64,000 bases of DNA from an uncultured Clostridium sp. (GTDB taxonomy: Bacteria; Bacillota; Clostridia; TANB77; CAG-508). The notes beneath the pieces were generated by a model. That model worked only from the letters and a program-made list of their open reading frames with translations, did not search any database and was not told the origin of the DNA. A program made the translations under genes and the position numbers. Positions 25,822-33,581 of the stretch are shown here, in pieces. Position 1 is the first letter of the stretch, and the number at the start of each line of letters is the position of its first letter. The DNA is taken from NCBI GenBank assembly GCA_900553945.1, contig USFR01000002.1, positions 124,001 through 188,000 on the forward strand, given 5' to 3'.

Positions 25822-27524
25822 TGAGCGATATTGTAATATTAGATGATTTAACAATAAACAAAATAGCTGCAGGTGAAGTTATAGAAAGACCTGCAAATGT
25901 AGTAAAAGAATTAGTAGAGAATTCAATAGACGCAGGTGCTACATCTGTGTCTATTGAAATAAAAAAGGGTGGAAAAGGATTAATAAAAGTTTCAGACAAT
26001 GGGAAAGGCATGTCAAGAGAAGATATGCCTATTGCATTAGAAAGACACGCTACTAGTAAAATAAGAGAAATAGAAGACCTAGAAAGTACATATACCATGG
26101 GTTTCAGAGGTGAGGCTTTAGCAAGCATATCAGCAATTTCAAAAACTACATTAATTTCAAAAACAAAAGAAAGTAATTTCGGAATAAAAATGGTATCAAG
26201 AGCAGGTGAAATTGAAGAAATGGAAGAAGTTGCTGCAAACAAAGGTACAACTATTATAGTAGAAGAATTATTTTTTAATACACCAGTTAGATACAAGTTT
26301 TTGAAAAAGGATCAAACAGAAACAAGAGCAATAAAAGAATGGATTCAAAAAGCTGCAATTGCTAATCTTGATATTTCATTTAAATTTATTAATGATGGAA
26401 AATTAGTTTTTCAATCCAATGGTGATGGAAAAATTGAAGATATAATTTACAAAATCTATGGCAAAGAAATTAAAGAAAACATTGTTAAAGTTAATTATGA
26501 AGAAGATAAAATTAAAATAACAGGAGTAGTCGGAAACACAAAGATTGCAAAAGATTCAAGAAAAGACCAAATAATATTTTTAAATAAAAGAAATATAAAA
26601 AATCCAATATTATATAGTAGTGCAGACCAAGCTTTTAAAGGCGCAACAGGAATAGGAAAATACGGGTTCTTTATTTTAAACTTAGAAATGCCAGCAGATT
26701 GTTATGATGTTAATGTCCATCCGACAAAATCAGAAGTACGATTTAAAGAAGAGGACAAGCTTTACAGAATTTTTTATCATGCAATAAAAGAAGCAATTTT
26801 AAGTAGCGAATTTTTAGGCAATAATGAAAGAGAAGTAGAAAAAGATTATGTAGAAAATGAATATACTTTTTTAACAAACCATTTTGAAAAGACTGAAACA
26901 GAAGAAAAAACTGATGCAACTGAAATTACAAGAGAAGAAAAAAGAAAGATTGAATATAAATTTATAGGAATTTTATTTAGAACATATATAATTGTAGAAA
27001 TAAATGATGAAATATATTTGATTGATCAACACGCTGCACACGAGAGAATTTTGTATGAACAAATCAAAGCAAATTATAAAAACAACATAAAAAATAGCAG
27101 TCAAATGATGTTAATACCAGAGATAATTAATCTTTCACATAGAGAAGCAGAATTTGTAAAACAAAATATGCAACTTTTTAAGCAAATAGGATTTGAGTTA
27201 GAGACATTTGGAGAAAATACAATAAAAATAAACGGTATACCAAATTTAGAATATAAAACAAATAGTAAAAATATTTTTATGGATATATTAGACGAAATGC
27301 TAACAGGACAAAGAAGTAATTCAAAAGACGTTGAAGAAAGATTTATAGCAACAGTAGCTTGTAAAGCAGCAGTAAAAGCACATATGGATTTAAAAAGACA
27401 AGAAGTTGACGATTTAATAAATGGGTTATTAACACTAAAAAATCCATATACATGCCCACACGGAAGACCAACAACAATAAAGATTTCACATGAAGAAATT
27501 ATTAAAAAATTATCACAAGAATAA
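25821..27524 (+). CDS. mutL: DNA mismatch repair protein MutL
   Basis: 567 residues. The N-terminal GHKL ATPase shows ELVENSIDAGA (Glu-Asn-x-x-Asp), DNGKGM and GFRGEALASI; DVNVHPTKSEVRF follows. The C-terminal half carries the endonuclease metal motif DQHAAHERILYE (about 400-411), an ACK motif (AVACKAAVKAH) and CPHGRP (548-553). The protein should therefore be nicking-competent, as in bacteria without MutH. No mutS is in the window; in related genomes mutS usually lies just upstream, but here an ABC permease does, with a one-base overlap. Confidence 0.95.
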   Translation: MSDIVILDDLTINKIAAGEVIERPANVVKELVENSIDAGATSVSIEIKKGGKGLIKVSDNGKGMSREDMPIALERHATSKIREIEDLESTYTMGFRGEALASISAISKTTLISKTKESNFGIKMVSRAGEIEEMEEVAANKGTTIIVEELFFNTPVRYKFLKKDQTETRAIKEWIQKAAIANLDISFKFINDGKLVFQSNGDGKIEDIIYKIYGKEIKENIVKVNYEEDKIKITGVVGNTKIAKDSRKDQIIFLNKRNIKNPILYSSADQAFKGATGIGKYGFFILNLEMPADCYDVNVHPTKSEVRFKEEDKLYRIFYHAIKEAILSSEFLGNNEREVEKDYVENEYTFLTNHFEKTETEEKTDATEITREEKRKIEYKFIGILFRTYIIVEINDEIYLIDQHAAHERILYEQIKANYKNNIKNSSQMMLIPEIINLSHREAEFVKQNMQLFKQIGFELETFGENTIKINGIPNLEYKTNSKNIFMDILDEMLTGQRSNSKDVEERFIATVACKAAVKAHMDLKRQEVDDLINGLLTLKNPYTCPHGRPTTIKISHEEIIKKLSQE

Positions 27525-27553
27525 TTAAAAATACAAAAAAAGGGGGAATATAA

Positions 27554-28330
27554 ATGCAATTATTTTTAGGATTATTGATACCATTTTTAGGAACAACATT
27601 AGGAGCAGCAACAGTATTTTTAATGAAAAATAAAATGAATGCAACTGTAGAAAAACTATTACTTGGATTTGCTTCAGGAGTAATGATTGCAGCAACAGTA
27701 TGGTCACTATTAATGCCATCAATTGGTATGGCAGAATCACAAAATATAATTTCATGGATTCCAGCATCAGTGGGTTTTCTACTAGGAATATTATTTTTAT
27801 TAGCACTAGATAGCATAGTTCCGCATTTGCACTTACACTCAGACAAGCCCGAGGGAATAAAAGCAAAAATCAAGAAGACAACGATGCTTGTATTTGCAGT
27901 AACATTACATAATATACCAGAAGGAATGGCGGTAGGTGTTACGTTTGCAGGAGCATTAATTGGAAATGCAGGAATAACAATGGCTGGAGCATTTGCATTA
28001 GCAATAGGAATAGCAATACAAAACTTTCCAGAAGGTGCCATAATTTCAATGCCACTAAAAAGTGAAGGAACATCAAAATTTAAAGCATTTATATATGGAA
28101 CCCTATCAGGAATTGTAGAACCAATAGGTGCAATAATAACAATATTATTAACAAATGCAGTAGTTCCAATTTTGCCATATTTATTATCATTTGCAGCAGG
28201 TGCTATGATATATGTAGTTGTAGAAGAATTGATTCCAGAAGCACAATCAGGAGAACATTCAAACATAGCTACAATAGGAGTAGCAATTGGCTTTGTAATA
28301 ATGATGATACTAGATGTTGCACTAGGATAA
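27554..28330 (+). CDS. ZIP family metal transporter
   Basis: 258 residues with eight membrane helices. The metal-binding signatures HNIPEGMAVGV (helix 4) and IQNFPEGA (helix 5) are intact, and a His-containing loop (HLHLHSD) lies between helices 3 and 4. ZIP proteins import Zn2+ or other divalent metals; members of this GufA-like bacterial group are broad in specificity. It begins behind AAAAAGGGGG and is 29 bases downstream of mutL, so it may share that transcript. Confidence 0.88.
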   Translation: MQLFLGLLIPFLGTTLGAATVFLMKNKMNATVEKLLLGFASGVMIAATVWSLLMPSIGMAESQNIISWIPASVGFLLGILFLLALDSIVPHLHLHSDKPEGIKAKIKKTTMLVFAVTLHNIPEGMAVGVTFAGALIGNAGITMAGAFALAIGIAIQNFPEGAIISMPLKSEGTSKFKAFIYGTLSGIVEPIGAIITILLTNAVVPILPYLLSFAAGAMIYVVVEELIPEAQSGEHSNIATIGVAIGFVIMMILDVALG

Positions 28331-28390
28331 GTATTTTGCAAAATAAAAATATTATAAAATTAGTGGTATGCAAAAGTTAACATAAATTGA

Positions 28391-28419
28391 TTGATAAATA
28401 AAGCAAATTGTGATAGAAT
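28391..28419 (+). promoter_or_regulatory. Promoter of the first paired sigma gene
   Basis: TTGATA (28391-28396), 17-base spacer ending TGTGA, TAGAAT (28414-28419). The same TTGATW...TGTGATAGAATA arrangement stands before the second sigma gene. Confidence 0.7.
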
Positions 28420-28480
28420 AGAAACCACGAGTAAAGTTATTACTTGGATGTTTTATTTCGAAGGAAAGGAGTATACCACA

Positions 28481-29257
28481 ATGGACGATCGGATTAAACA
28501 AATGGTTGAAGGCAATTTAGGACTGGTTGGCGATTGCATAAAAAAAATAGCTATTTTTCCTGAAGAAGTTAAAGATATGTTTAGTATAGGTACTATTGGA
28601 CTTATCAAGGCAGCACAAAGTTTTGATGAAAGTAAAAAAATCAAATTTGCAACATATGCGTGCCGGTGTATCAATAACGAAATCTTCATGGAGTTTCGAA
28701 GAAGAAAAAGATATAGTAAAGACGTTTCGATAGAAACACCAATAAAAGAGCAAGAAGGTGAAAACTTAGTTCTTGGAGATTTGATTGAAGATAAAAAAGC
28801 TAATATCGAAGCAGCTTTTTGTGATAACGAAGCATTTGAAGAAGTGATGGACATAATCATTAACTATTTATCACCACGAGAGAGATACATTGCTCTATCA
28901 TATGCAGCAGGCATGACTCAAAGAGAAATTTGTGAGGAAATGAATATTTCACAAAGCTATGCATCACGGATAATAACGAAAGCTAGCAAAAGAGTTAGAG
29001 CAAGAATGAACTTTCCAACGTATGAAAAAAATTCTGGAAAATATAATATTAAAGTAATTTCTGATAAGTTGTTTATTAGTTTCTATGGAACGCAAGAAAA
29101 AATAGAAAGTAGGATATACGAAATAGATTTCCCAGATTATATTCCCGTATTTGAAATTACTTATGTTAATGAAAAAGCTTGCATAAGTTTACCAGCAGAA
29201 TTAGATTCGATGCATTTTATAGCAAAGGTCTTGAACGCATTGGACGAGTTACCCTAA
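28481..29257 (+). CDS. Sigma-70 family factor with unusual C-terminal domain (copy 1)
   Basis: 258 residues. Region 2 is clear (NLGLVGDCI, MFSIGTIGLIKAAQSFDESKKIKFATYACRCINNEIFMEFRR), there is little or no region 3, and region 4 follows (LSPRERYIALSYAAGMTQREICEEMNISQSYASRI). This resembles sporulation-type sigmas (SigF/G/E/K group). Beyond region 4.2 lies a further domain of about 70 residues (about 188-258, GKYNIKVI to the end) that normal sigmas lack; it is shared with the next gene. The ATG at 28481 follows AAAGGAG. Copy 1 has the low-GC codon use of the region. Confidence 0.85.
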   Translation: MDDRIKQMVEGNLGLVGDCIKKIAIFPEEVKDMFSIGTIGLIKAAQSFDESKKIKFATYACRCINNEIFMEFRRRKRYSKDVSIETPIKEQEGENLVLGDLIEDKKANIEAAFCDNEAFEEVMDIIINYLSPRERYIALSYAAGMTQREICEEMNISQSYASRIITKASKRVRARMNFPTYEKNSGKYNIKVISDKLFISFYGTQEKIESRIYEIDFPDYIPVFEITYVNEKACISLPAELDSMHFIAKVLNALDELP

Positions 29258-29295
29258 AAGAACAAAAAGAGGAGGCAGAAAAAAATAAAACGTCT

Positions 29296-29330
29296 AAAAA
29301 AGACTGTTGATGAATATCGACAGTCTTTTT
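29296..29330 (+). terminator. Terminator between the sigma genes
   Basis: AAAAAGACTGTTGA (29296-29309) pairs with TCGACAGTCTTTTT (29317-29330). Confidence 0.85.
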
Positions 29331-29347
29331 ACTTGTTTACATAAGTC

Positions 29348-29376
29348 TTGATTTTACATAAAACATGTGATAGAAT
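29348..29376 (+). promoter_or_regulatory. Promoter of the second paired sigma gene
   Basis: TTGATT (29348-29353), 17-base spacer ending TGTGA, TAGAAT (29371-29376). It is nearly the same as the promoter at 28391. Confidence 0.7.
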
Positions 29377-29428
29377 AACTACAAGGTACTTTATTAACAA
29401 GATATTTTATTTACAATGGAGGGACATT

Positions 29429-30208
29429 ATGGAAAAACGGACAGATGAACTAGTCAAACAAAACTTAGGTTTAGTCGGACTAATAGTAAAAGACCTTGTC
29501 AAAGAAAATCAGGACAGAGACGATTTGTTTCAAATCGGTTCTATAGGACTGATTAAGGCCGCAAATGGATTTGATGAAACAAAGAACATCAAGTTTACAA
29601 CGTACGCTGCTCAGTGTATTCAAAATGAAATTTTAATGGAGTTTCGGAGACAGAGAGGTAAGAGCAGAAATGCACCTACACTTTCATTTGAAGCACCCAT
29701 TAAGGAAAACAACGAAAACAAAAAGCTTGTGGTTGGAGATATGATTGCTGATCAGAAGCAGAATTTCGAAGAACAGAAAGAATGTATCGAGATGCTCGAA
29801 GAAGTGCTTAATTACATAATAAACAAACTTGACTTTAAAGAACGATACATAGTACTTTGCAGAGCAGGAGGAATTACTCAAGATGAACTTGCAGAACAAT
29901 TACAGATTTCTCAAAGCTTTACCTCAAGAATCGAGAAAAACTCGATTAAAAAACTAACTCGATTCGTTAATTTTAATAAAAAAGAGGTAACAGGGCCTTA
30001 TCATGTGTTTGTAAAAGAAAGTATGATAGAAATTGTTTTCAATGGGACAGAAGAGCAGATGAATGAAGTTATGAGAAAAATTGACTTCAGAGAGAGCGTT
30101 CCAAAATTCACCATCAATTATGACGGTGAAAAACTTAAAATAAAAGTTCCAGGAGATCCGGAGTCCATGCCATTCGTGGCAAAGGTATTAAACATAATCG
30201 AAAATTAA
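29429..30208 (+). CDS. Sigma-70 family factor with unusual C-terminal domain (copy 2)
   Basis: 259 residues, paralogous to the preceding gene over its whole length. Region 2 reads NLGLVGLIV then LFQIGSIGLIKAANGFDETKNIKFTTYAAQCIQNEILMEFRR; region 4 reads LDFKERYIVLCRAGGITQDELAEQLQISQSFTSRIE. The extra C-terminal domain (about 190-259, GPYHVFVKES to the end) aligns with copy 1: I-x-F-x-GT, IDF, P-x-F-x-I-x-Y and SMPFVAKVLN. Start ATG 29429 follows GGAGGG. Codon use is mixed (more CAG, CGG, GAG), unlike copy 1, which suggests a different history or expression level. Confidence 0.85.
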   Translation: MEKRTDELVKQNLGLVGLIVKDLVKENQDRDDLFQIGSIGLIKAANGFDETKNIKFTTYAAQCIQNEILMEFRRQRGKSRNAPTLSFEAPIKENNENKKLVVGDMIADQKQNFEEQKECIEMLEEVLNYIINKLDFKERYIVLCRAGGITQDELAEQLQISQSFTSRIEKNSIKKLTRFVNFNKKEVTGPYHVFVKESMIEIVFNGTEEQMNEVMRKIDFRESVPKFTINYDGEKLKIKVPGDPESMPFVAKVLNIIEN

Positions 30209-30224
30209 TGTAGTAAAAGTATCG

Positions 30225-30262
30225 CAGAAAATCGCCAGTAATTAAGGGCGATTTTCTGTTTT
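30225..30262 (+). terminator. Terminator after the second sigma gene
   Basis: CAGAAAATCGCC (30225-30236) pairs with GGCGATTTTCTG (30247-30258), followed by TTTTA. Confidence 0.85.
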
Positions 30263-30273
30263 ATAAATTACAC

Positions 30274-30302
30274 TTGAAGAAAAAGCAAAAAAATATTATA
30301 AT
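30274..30302 (+). promoter_or_regulatory. Promoter of the RsuA-like gene
   Basis: TTGAAG (30274-30279), 17-base spacer, TATAAT (30297-30302). Confidence 0.65.
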
Positions 30303-30325
30303 TCCTTTGAAACAAGAGGTTTAAA

Positions 30326-31030
30326 ATGGAAAGAATTGATAAAATAATATCATCACAAGGAAACTATTCGAGAAGTGATGTAAAAAAACTTATACAACAA
30401 AAAAGAGTAAAAATAGATGGAAAAGTAGTATTAAAATCTGACATAAAAATTGATAAATATTTATCAGAAATAAAAATAGATGATAATCCAATAACTATAA
30501 AAGATAACATATATTTAATACTTAATAAGCCAGAAGGATATGTCTCAGCAACAAAAGATAATAAAGATAAAACAGTATTAGAACTAGTTCCACAAGAATA
30601 TCAAAAAAGAGAACTATTTCCAGCAGGAAGACTAGACAAAAACACAACAGGCTTAATGATAATAACAGATGATGGAAAATTCGCTCATAACATATTAGCA
30701 CCCAAAAAACACGTATCCAAAAAATACGAGGTAATAATAGACATTCCAGTAACAAAAGAAATGAAAAAAGGCTTCGAAGAAGGAATAGAACTAATAGACG
30801 GAAAATGTAAAAGCTCAAGTCTGATAATAACAGGCAAATACACAGCAGAAGTCACATTAACAGAAGGAAGATACCATCAAATCAAGAGAATGTTTGGTTG
30901 CTACGGAGCCAAAGTCACCAAACTACATAGAACCCAAATGGGAAAACTAAAACTTCCAAAAGATTTAGAAGTAGGAAAAACCAGAGAACTTACACCAGAA
31001 GAAATGGAAAAACTATGTCAGACAAAGTAA
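30326..31030 (+). CDS. RsuA/RluB/E/F-type pseudouridine synthase
   Basis: 234 residues. An N-terminal S4 RNA-binding domain (residues 1-60, RIDKIISSQGNYSRSDVKKLI) precedes the catalytic domain with GRLDKNTTGLMIITDDG (about 101-117, catalytic Asp in GRLD), and TEGRYHQIKRMFGCYGAKVTKLHR near 179-202, which is the RsuA-family C-terminal motif. It isomerises a specific uridine in 16S or 23S rRNA. It has its own promoter. A structured repeat begins 7 bases after the stop and may supply the 3' end. Confidence 0.88.
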   Translation: MERIDKIISSQGNYSRSDVKKLIQQKRVKIDGKVVLKSDIKIDKYLSEIKIDDNPITIKDNIYLILNKPEGYVSATKDNKDKTVLELVPQEYQKRELFPAGRLDKNTTGLMIITDDGKFAHNILAPKKHVSKKYEVIIDIPVTKEMKKGFEEGIELIDGKCKSSSLIITGKYTAEVTLTEGRYHQIKRMFGCYGAKVTKLHRTQMGKLKLPKDLEVGKTRELTPEEMEKLCQTK

Positions 31031-31036
31031 CTCGAA

Positions 31037-31188
31037 TCAAAAAGTATTATTAATAATTTTTGAATCACCGCGCAGCGATCAAAGGAACGAAGTGACTGCG
31101 ATTGAAGCAATCTTTACAATAAAAAGAGCCGAAGGCTCAAAAAGATTGCGACAGCAAGGTGTGAGAAAATATTAATAATACTTTTTGA
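31037..31188 (+). repeat. Structured intergenic element, copy A (152 bp)
   Basis: The element is closed by a 19-base-pair perfect inverted repeat (TCAAAAAGTATTATTAATA at 31037-31055 and its complement ending 31188). Inside are GAATCACCGCGCAG (31062-31075), AACGAAGTGA near 31087, an inner hairpin (CAATCTTT with AAAGATTG around GAGCC-GAA-GGCTC) and GTGTGAGA (31159-31166). The inner motifs recur, inverted, at 38931-39203 with entirely different arms. There is no coding capacity. It lies between the rsuA-like stop and the thrS promoter, and its T-rich 3' arm could terminate transcription. Confidence 0.75.
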
Positions 31189-31207
31189 CTAGAATTCTAA
31201 AAAACAA

Positions 31208-31236
31208 TTGACATAACTGGAATAAAGTAGTAAAAT
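31208..31236 (+). promoter_or_regulatory. Promoter of the thrS T-box operon
   Basis: TTGACA (31208-31213), 17-base spacer, TAAAAT (31231-31236). Confidence 0.75.
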
Positions 31237-31242
31237 ACAAAT

Positions 31243-31466
31243 GTAAACAGTGATGGGACAAAGTAAAAATAAAGTTATTAAAAGAGATGATTAGTCACCG
31301 GCTGAAAGCTAATCTTAACAAACGATTTTGAAAAACTACCCCGGAGTTTCTTTTCGAAAGGAAAGCGTAGAAGTTGCGTTAAAACGGTAAACAAGTTAAA
31401 AATTAGGGTGGAACCGTAAGAAAATAAACTTACCCCTATAAGTCTAAATGGCTTATAGGGGTTTTT
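31243..31466 (+). promoter_or_regulatory. T-box leader with terminator (threonine)
   Basis: The hallmark T-box sequence AGGGTGGAACCGT is at 31405-31417. It is preceded by a stem I region starting GATGGGACAAAGTA and containing AACTACCCCGGAG, where an ACT (or ACC) triplet would be the threonine specifier. The terminator is CCCCTATAAG (31433-31442) with CTTATAGGGG (31452-31461) and a T run. Uncharged tRNA-Thr binding is expected to form the antiterminator and switch on thrS. The exact specifier needs a structural alignment. Confidence 0.9.
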
Positions 31467-31564
31467 GTTATATTATAGACATTTAATATGCAAAAACCTC
31501 TATAAGTAAGGCTTCAAATAAATTTTGTTTAGCCTATCAAAAGATAGGTAAAGGAGGAATTTAT

Positions 31565-33325
31565 ATGTTTAAAATTAAACTTGGCGGAGGAAGAACTCAA
31601 GAAGTAGAGGAATCAATGTATTGGCACACGACTTCTCATATCATGGCACAAGCCATCAAGAGATTATTTCCAGATGCAAAACTAACAATTGGTCCATCAA
31701 TTGAAAAAGGATTTTACTATGACTTTGATGTAGAAAAACCTTTTACAGAAGAAGATTTATCTGCAATTGAAGTAGAAATGAAAAAGATAATCAAAGAAGA
31801 TTTACCAATTGAAAGATTTGAACTTCCAAGAGAAGAAGCTATAAAGCTTATGGAAGAAAGAGAAGAACCTTACAAAGTAGAGCTAATCAAAGAACTACCA
31901 GAAGGTGAAGTAATTTCATTCTACAAACAAGGAGAATTCACAGACCTATGTAGAGGTCCACATTTACCATCAACAGGATGCGTAAAAGCAATAAAATTAT
32001 TATCATCATCAGGAGCATATTGGAGAGGTGATGAACACAACAAAATGCTACAAAGAATTTACGGAATTTCATTCCCTAAAGCAAGTGAACTTGATGAATA
32101 TTTAAATATGATAGAAGAAGCTAAAAAAAGAGATCATAGAAAATTAGGAAAAGAATTAGAATTATTCTTCTTTGATGAAACAGCTCCAGGAATGGCATAT
32201 TGGATGCCAAAAGGATTTAAAATGATGAACATTTTAATAGATTTTTGGAGAAAAGAACATGAAAAAAGGGGATACATGGAATTCTCTGGTCCACAATTAA
32301 ATAGTAGTGAACTTTGGAAAATATCAGGACATTGGGATCACTATAAAGAAGATATGTTTGTTTTAACAGATTCTGATGGAAAAGAACAAGCATTAAAACC
32401 AATGAACTGTCCAAATGCAATTAAGATATTTGATTCAAAATTAAGAAGTTATAAAGATTTACCAATGCGTTTTAACGACATTGACGTAATCCATAGAAAT
32501 GAAAAATCAGGACAATTAAACGGTCTATTCAGAGTTAGAATGTTCAGACAAGATGATGCCCACAACTTCATAACAGAAGACCAAATTGGCGCAGAAATTA
32601 AAGATATAATCGAAATAGCAAAACAACTATATGGAATATTTGGATTAGACTTCGAATTAACACTTTCAACAAGACCAGACGACTATATGGGAGACATAGA
32701 ATTATGGAATAAAGCAGAAGCAAACTTAAAATCAGTATTAGATGAACTTTGTGGAAAAGACAACTATAGAATAAACGAAGGTGACGGAGCATTTTATGGT
32801 CCAAAAATCGATATAAAAATGAAGGATTGTTTAGGAAGAGAATGGCAAATGGGAACAGTTCAAGTAGACTTCCAATTACCACTTAGATTTAACCTTTCAT
32901 ACATAGACTCAAATGGTGAAAAGAAAACACCAATATTAGTCCATAGAGCAATATTTGGATCTTTCGAAAGATTTATAGGAATTATAACAGAACATTTTGC
33001 TGGAGCATTCCCAGTATGGTTATCACCAGTTCAAGTTTCAATCTTACCGATTTCTGATCATCAAAAAGAATATGCAGAAAAAGTAAAAGCAATTCTTGAG
33101 GAAAAAGGAATAAGAGTTGAATTAGATGCAAGACAAGAAAAAATTGGATACAAAATTAGAGAAGCACAATTACAAAAAGTTCCATACATGTTAATCTTAG
33201 GAGAAAAAGAAGTAGAAGTAAATGCAGTTGGCGTAAGAAAGAGAAAAGAAGGAGACATTGGTCAAATGTCAATAGAAGATTTTGTTTCTATGATTTCAAA
33301 AGAAATTGAAGAAAAAACTATATAA
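31565..33325 (+). CDS. thrS: Threonyl-tRNA synthetase, without TGS domain
   Basis: 586 residues. It starts almost directly in the editing domain (SMYWHTTSHIMAQAIKRLFPDAKLTIGP), whose HxxxH and later C-x-x-x-H motifs (DLCRGPHLPSTG) are intact. The class II catalytic core follows (GMAYWMPKG; MNCPNAIKIF with the zinc Cys; RFNDIDVIHRNEKSG; FHNF-type DDAHNF; HRAIFGSFERF) and then an anticodon-binding domain. The usual N-terminal TGS domain of about 60 residues is missing; only about 10 residues precede the editing domain. The start is fixed by AAAGGAGG 7 bases upstream. TGS-less ThrRS forms are known in some Firmicutes. Confidence 0.95.
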   Translation: MFKIKLGGGRTQEVEESMYWHTTSHIMAQAIKRLFPDAKLTIGPSIEKGFYYDFDVEKPFTEEDLSAIEVEMKKIIKEDLPIERFELPREEAIKLMEEREEPYKVELIKELPEGEVISFYKQGEFTDLCRGPHLPSTGCVKAIKLLSSSGAYWRGDEHNKMLQRIYGISFPKASELDEYLNMIEEAKKRDHRKLGKELELFFFDETAPGMAYWMPKGFKMMNILIDFWRKEHEKRGYMEFSGPQLNSSELWKISGHWDHYKEDMFVLTDSDGKEQALKPMNCPNAIKIFDSKLRSYKDLPMRFNDIDVIHRNEKSGQLNGLFRVRMFRQDDAHNFITEDQIGAEIKDIIEIAKQLYGIFGLDFELTLSTRPDDYMGDIELWNKAEANLKSVLDELCGKDNYRINEGDGAFYGPKIDIKMKDCLGREWQMGTVQVDFQLPLRFNLSYIDSNGEKKTPILVHRAIFGSFERFIGIITEHFAGAFPVWLSPVQVSILPISDHQKEYAEKVKAILEEKGIRVELDARQEKIGYKIREAQLQKVPYMLILGEKEVEVNAVGVRKRKEGDIGQMSIEDFVSMISKEIEEKTI

Positions 33326-33341
33326 TTATAGAAGTAATGTA

Positions 33342-33392
33342 AAAAAAGTATGTTGTTAAGTAAAAAAGTATGATGACAACATGCTTTTTTAT
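33342..33392 (+). terminator. Terminator after thrS
   Basis: AAAAAAGTATGTTGT (33342-33356) pairs with ACAACATGCTTTTTT (33376-33390). Confidence 0.8.
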
Positions 33393-33522
33393 TTTAAGAA
33401 TGAAAATAAAAAACAAAGAAGAATAAAACAAAATAATTGCATAAATTATATATTAATTTTGCGTTGCTATTATTTTTTGAATAGACAATATTGAAAAAAT
33501 ATGAAAAAAATGTGAGTATTAC

Positions 33523-33551
33523 TTGGAAATTAATTTATATTATGATATACT
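33523..33551 (+). promoter_or_regulatory. Promoter of the large unknown gene
   Basis: TTGGAA (33523-33528), 17-base spacer, TATACT (33546-33551). Confidence 0.6.
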
Positions 33552-33581
33552 AGGCTCAAATGTGACGAGGAGGAAATTAAA

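Noticed and set aside
31030..31207. Insertion sequence or tRNA gene in the inverted-repeat region
   Set aside because: The 152-base element has no transposase, no target duplication that I can see and no cloverleaf.
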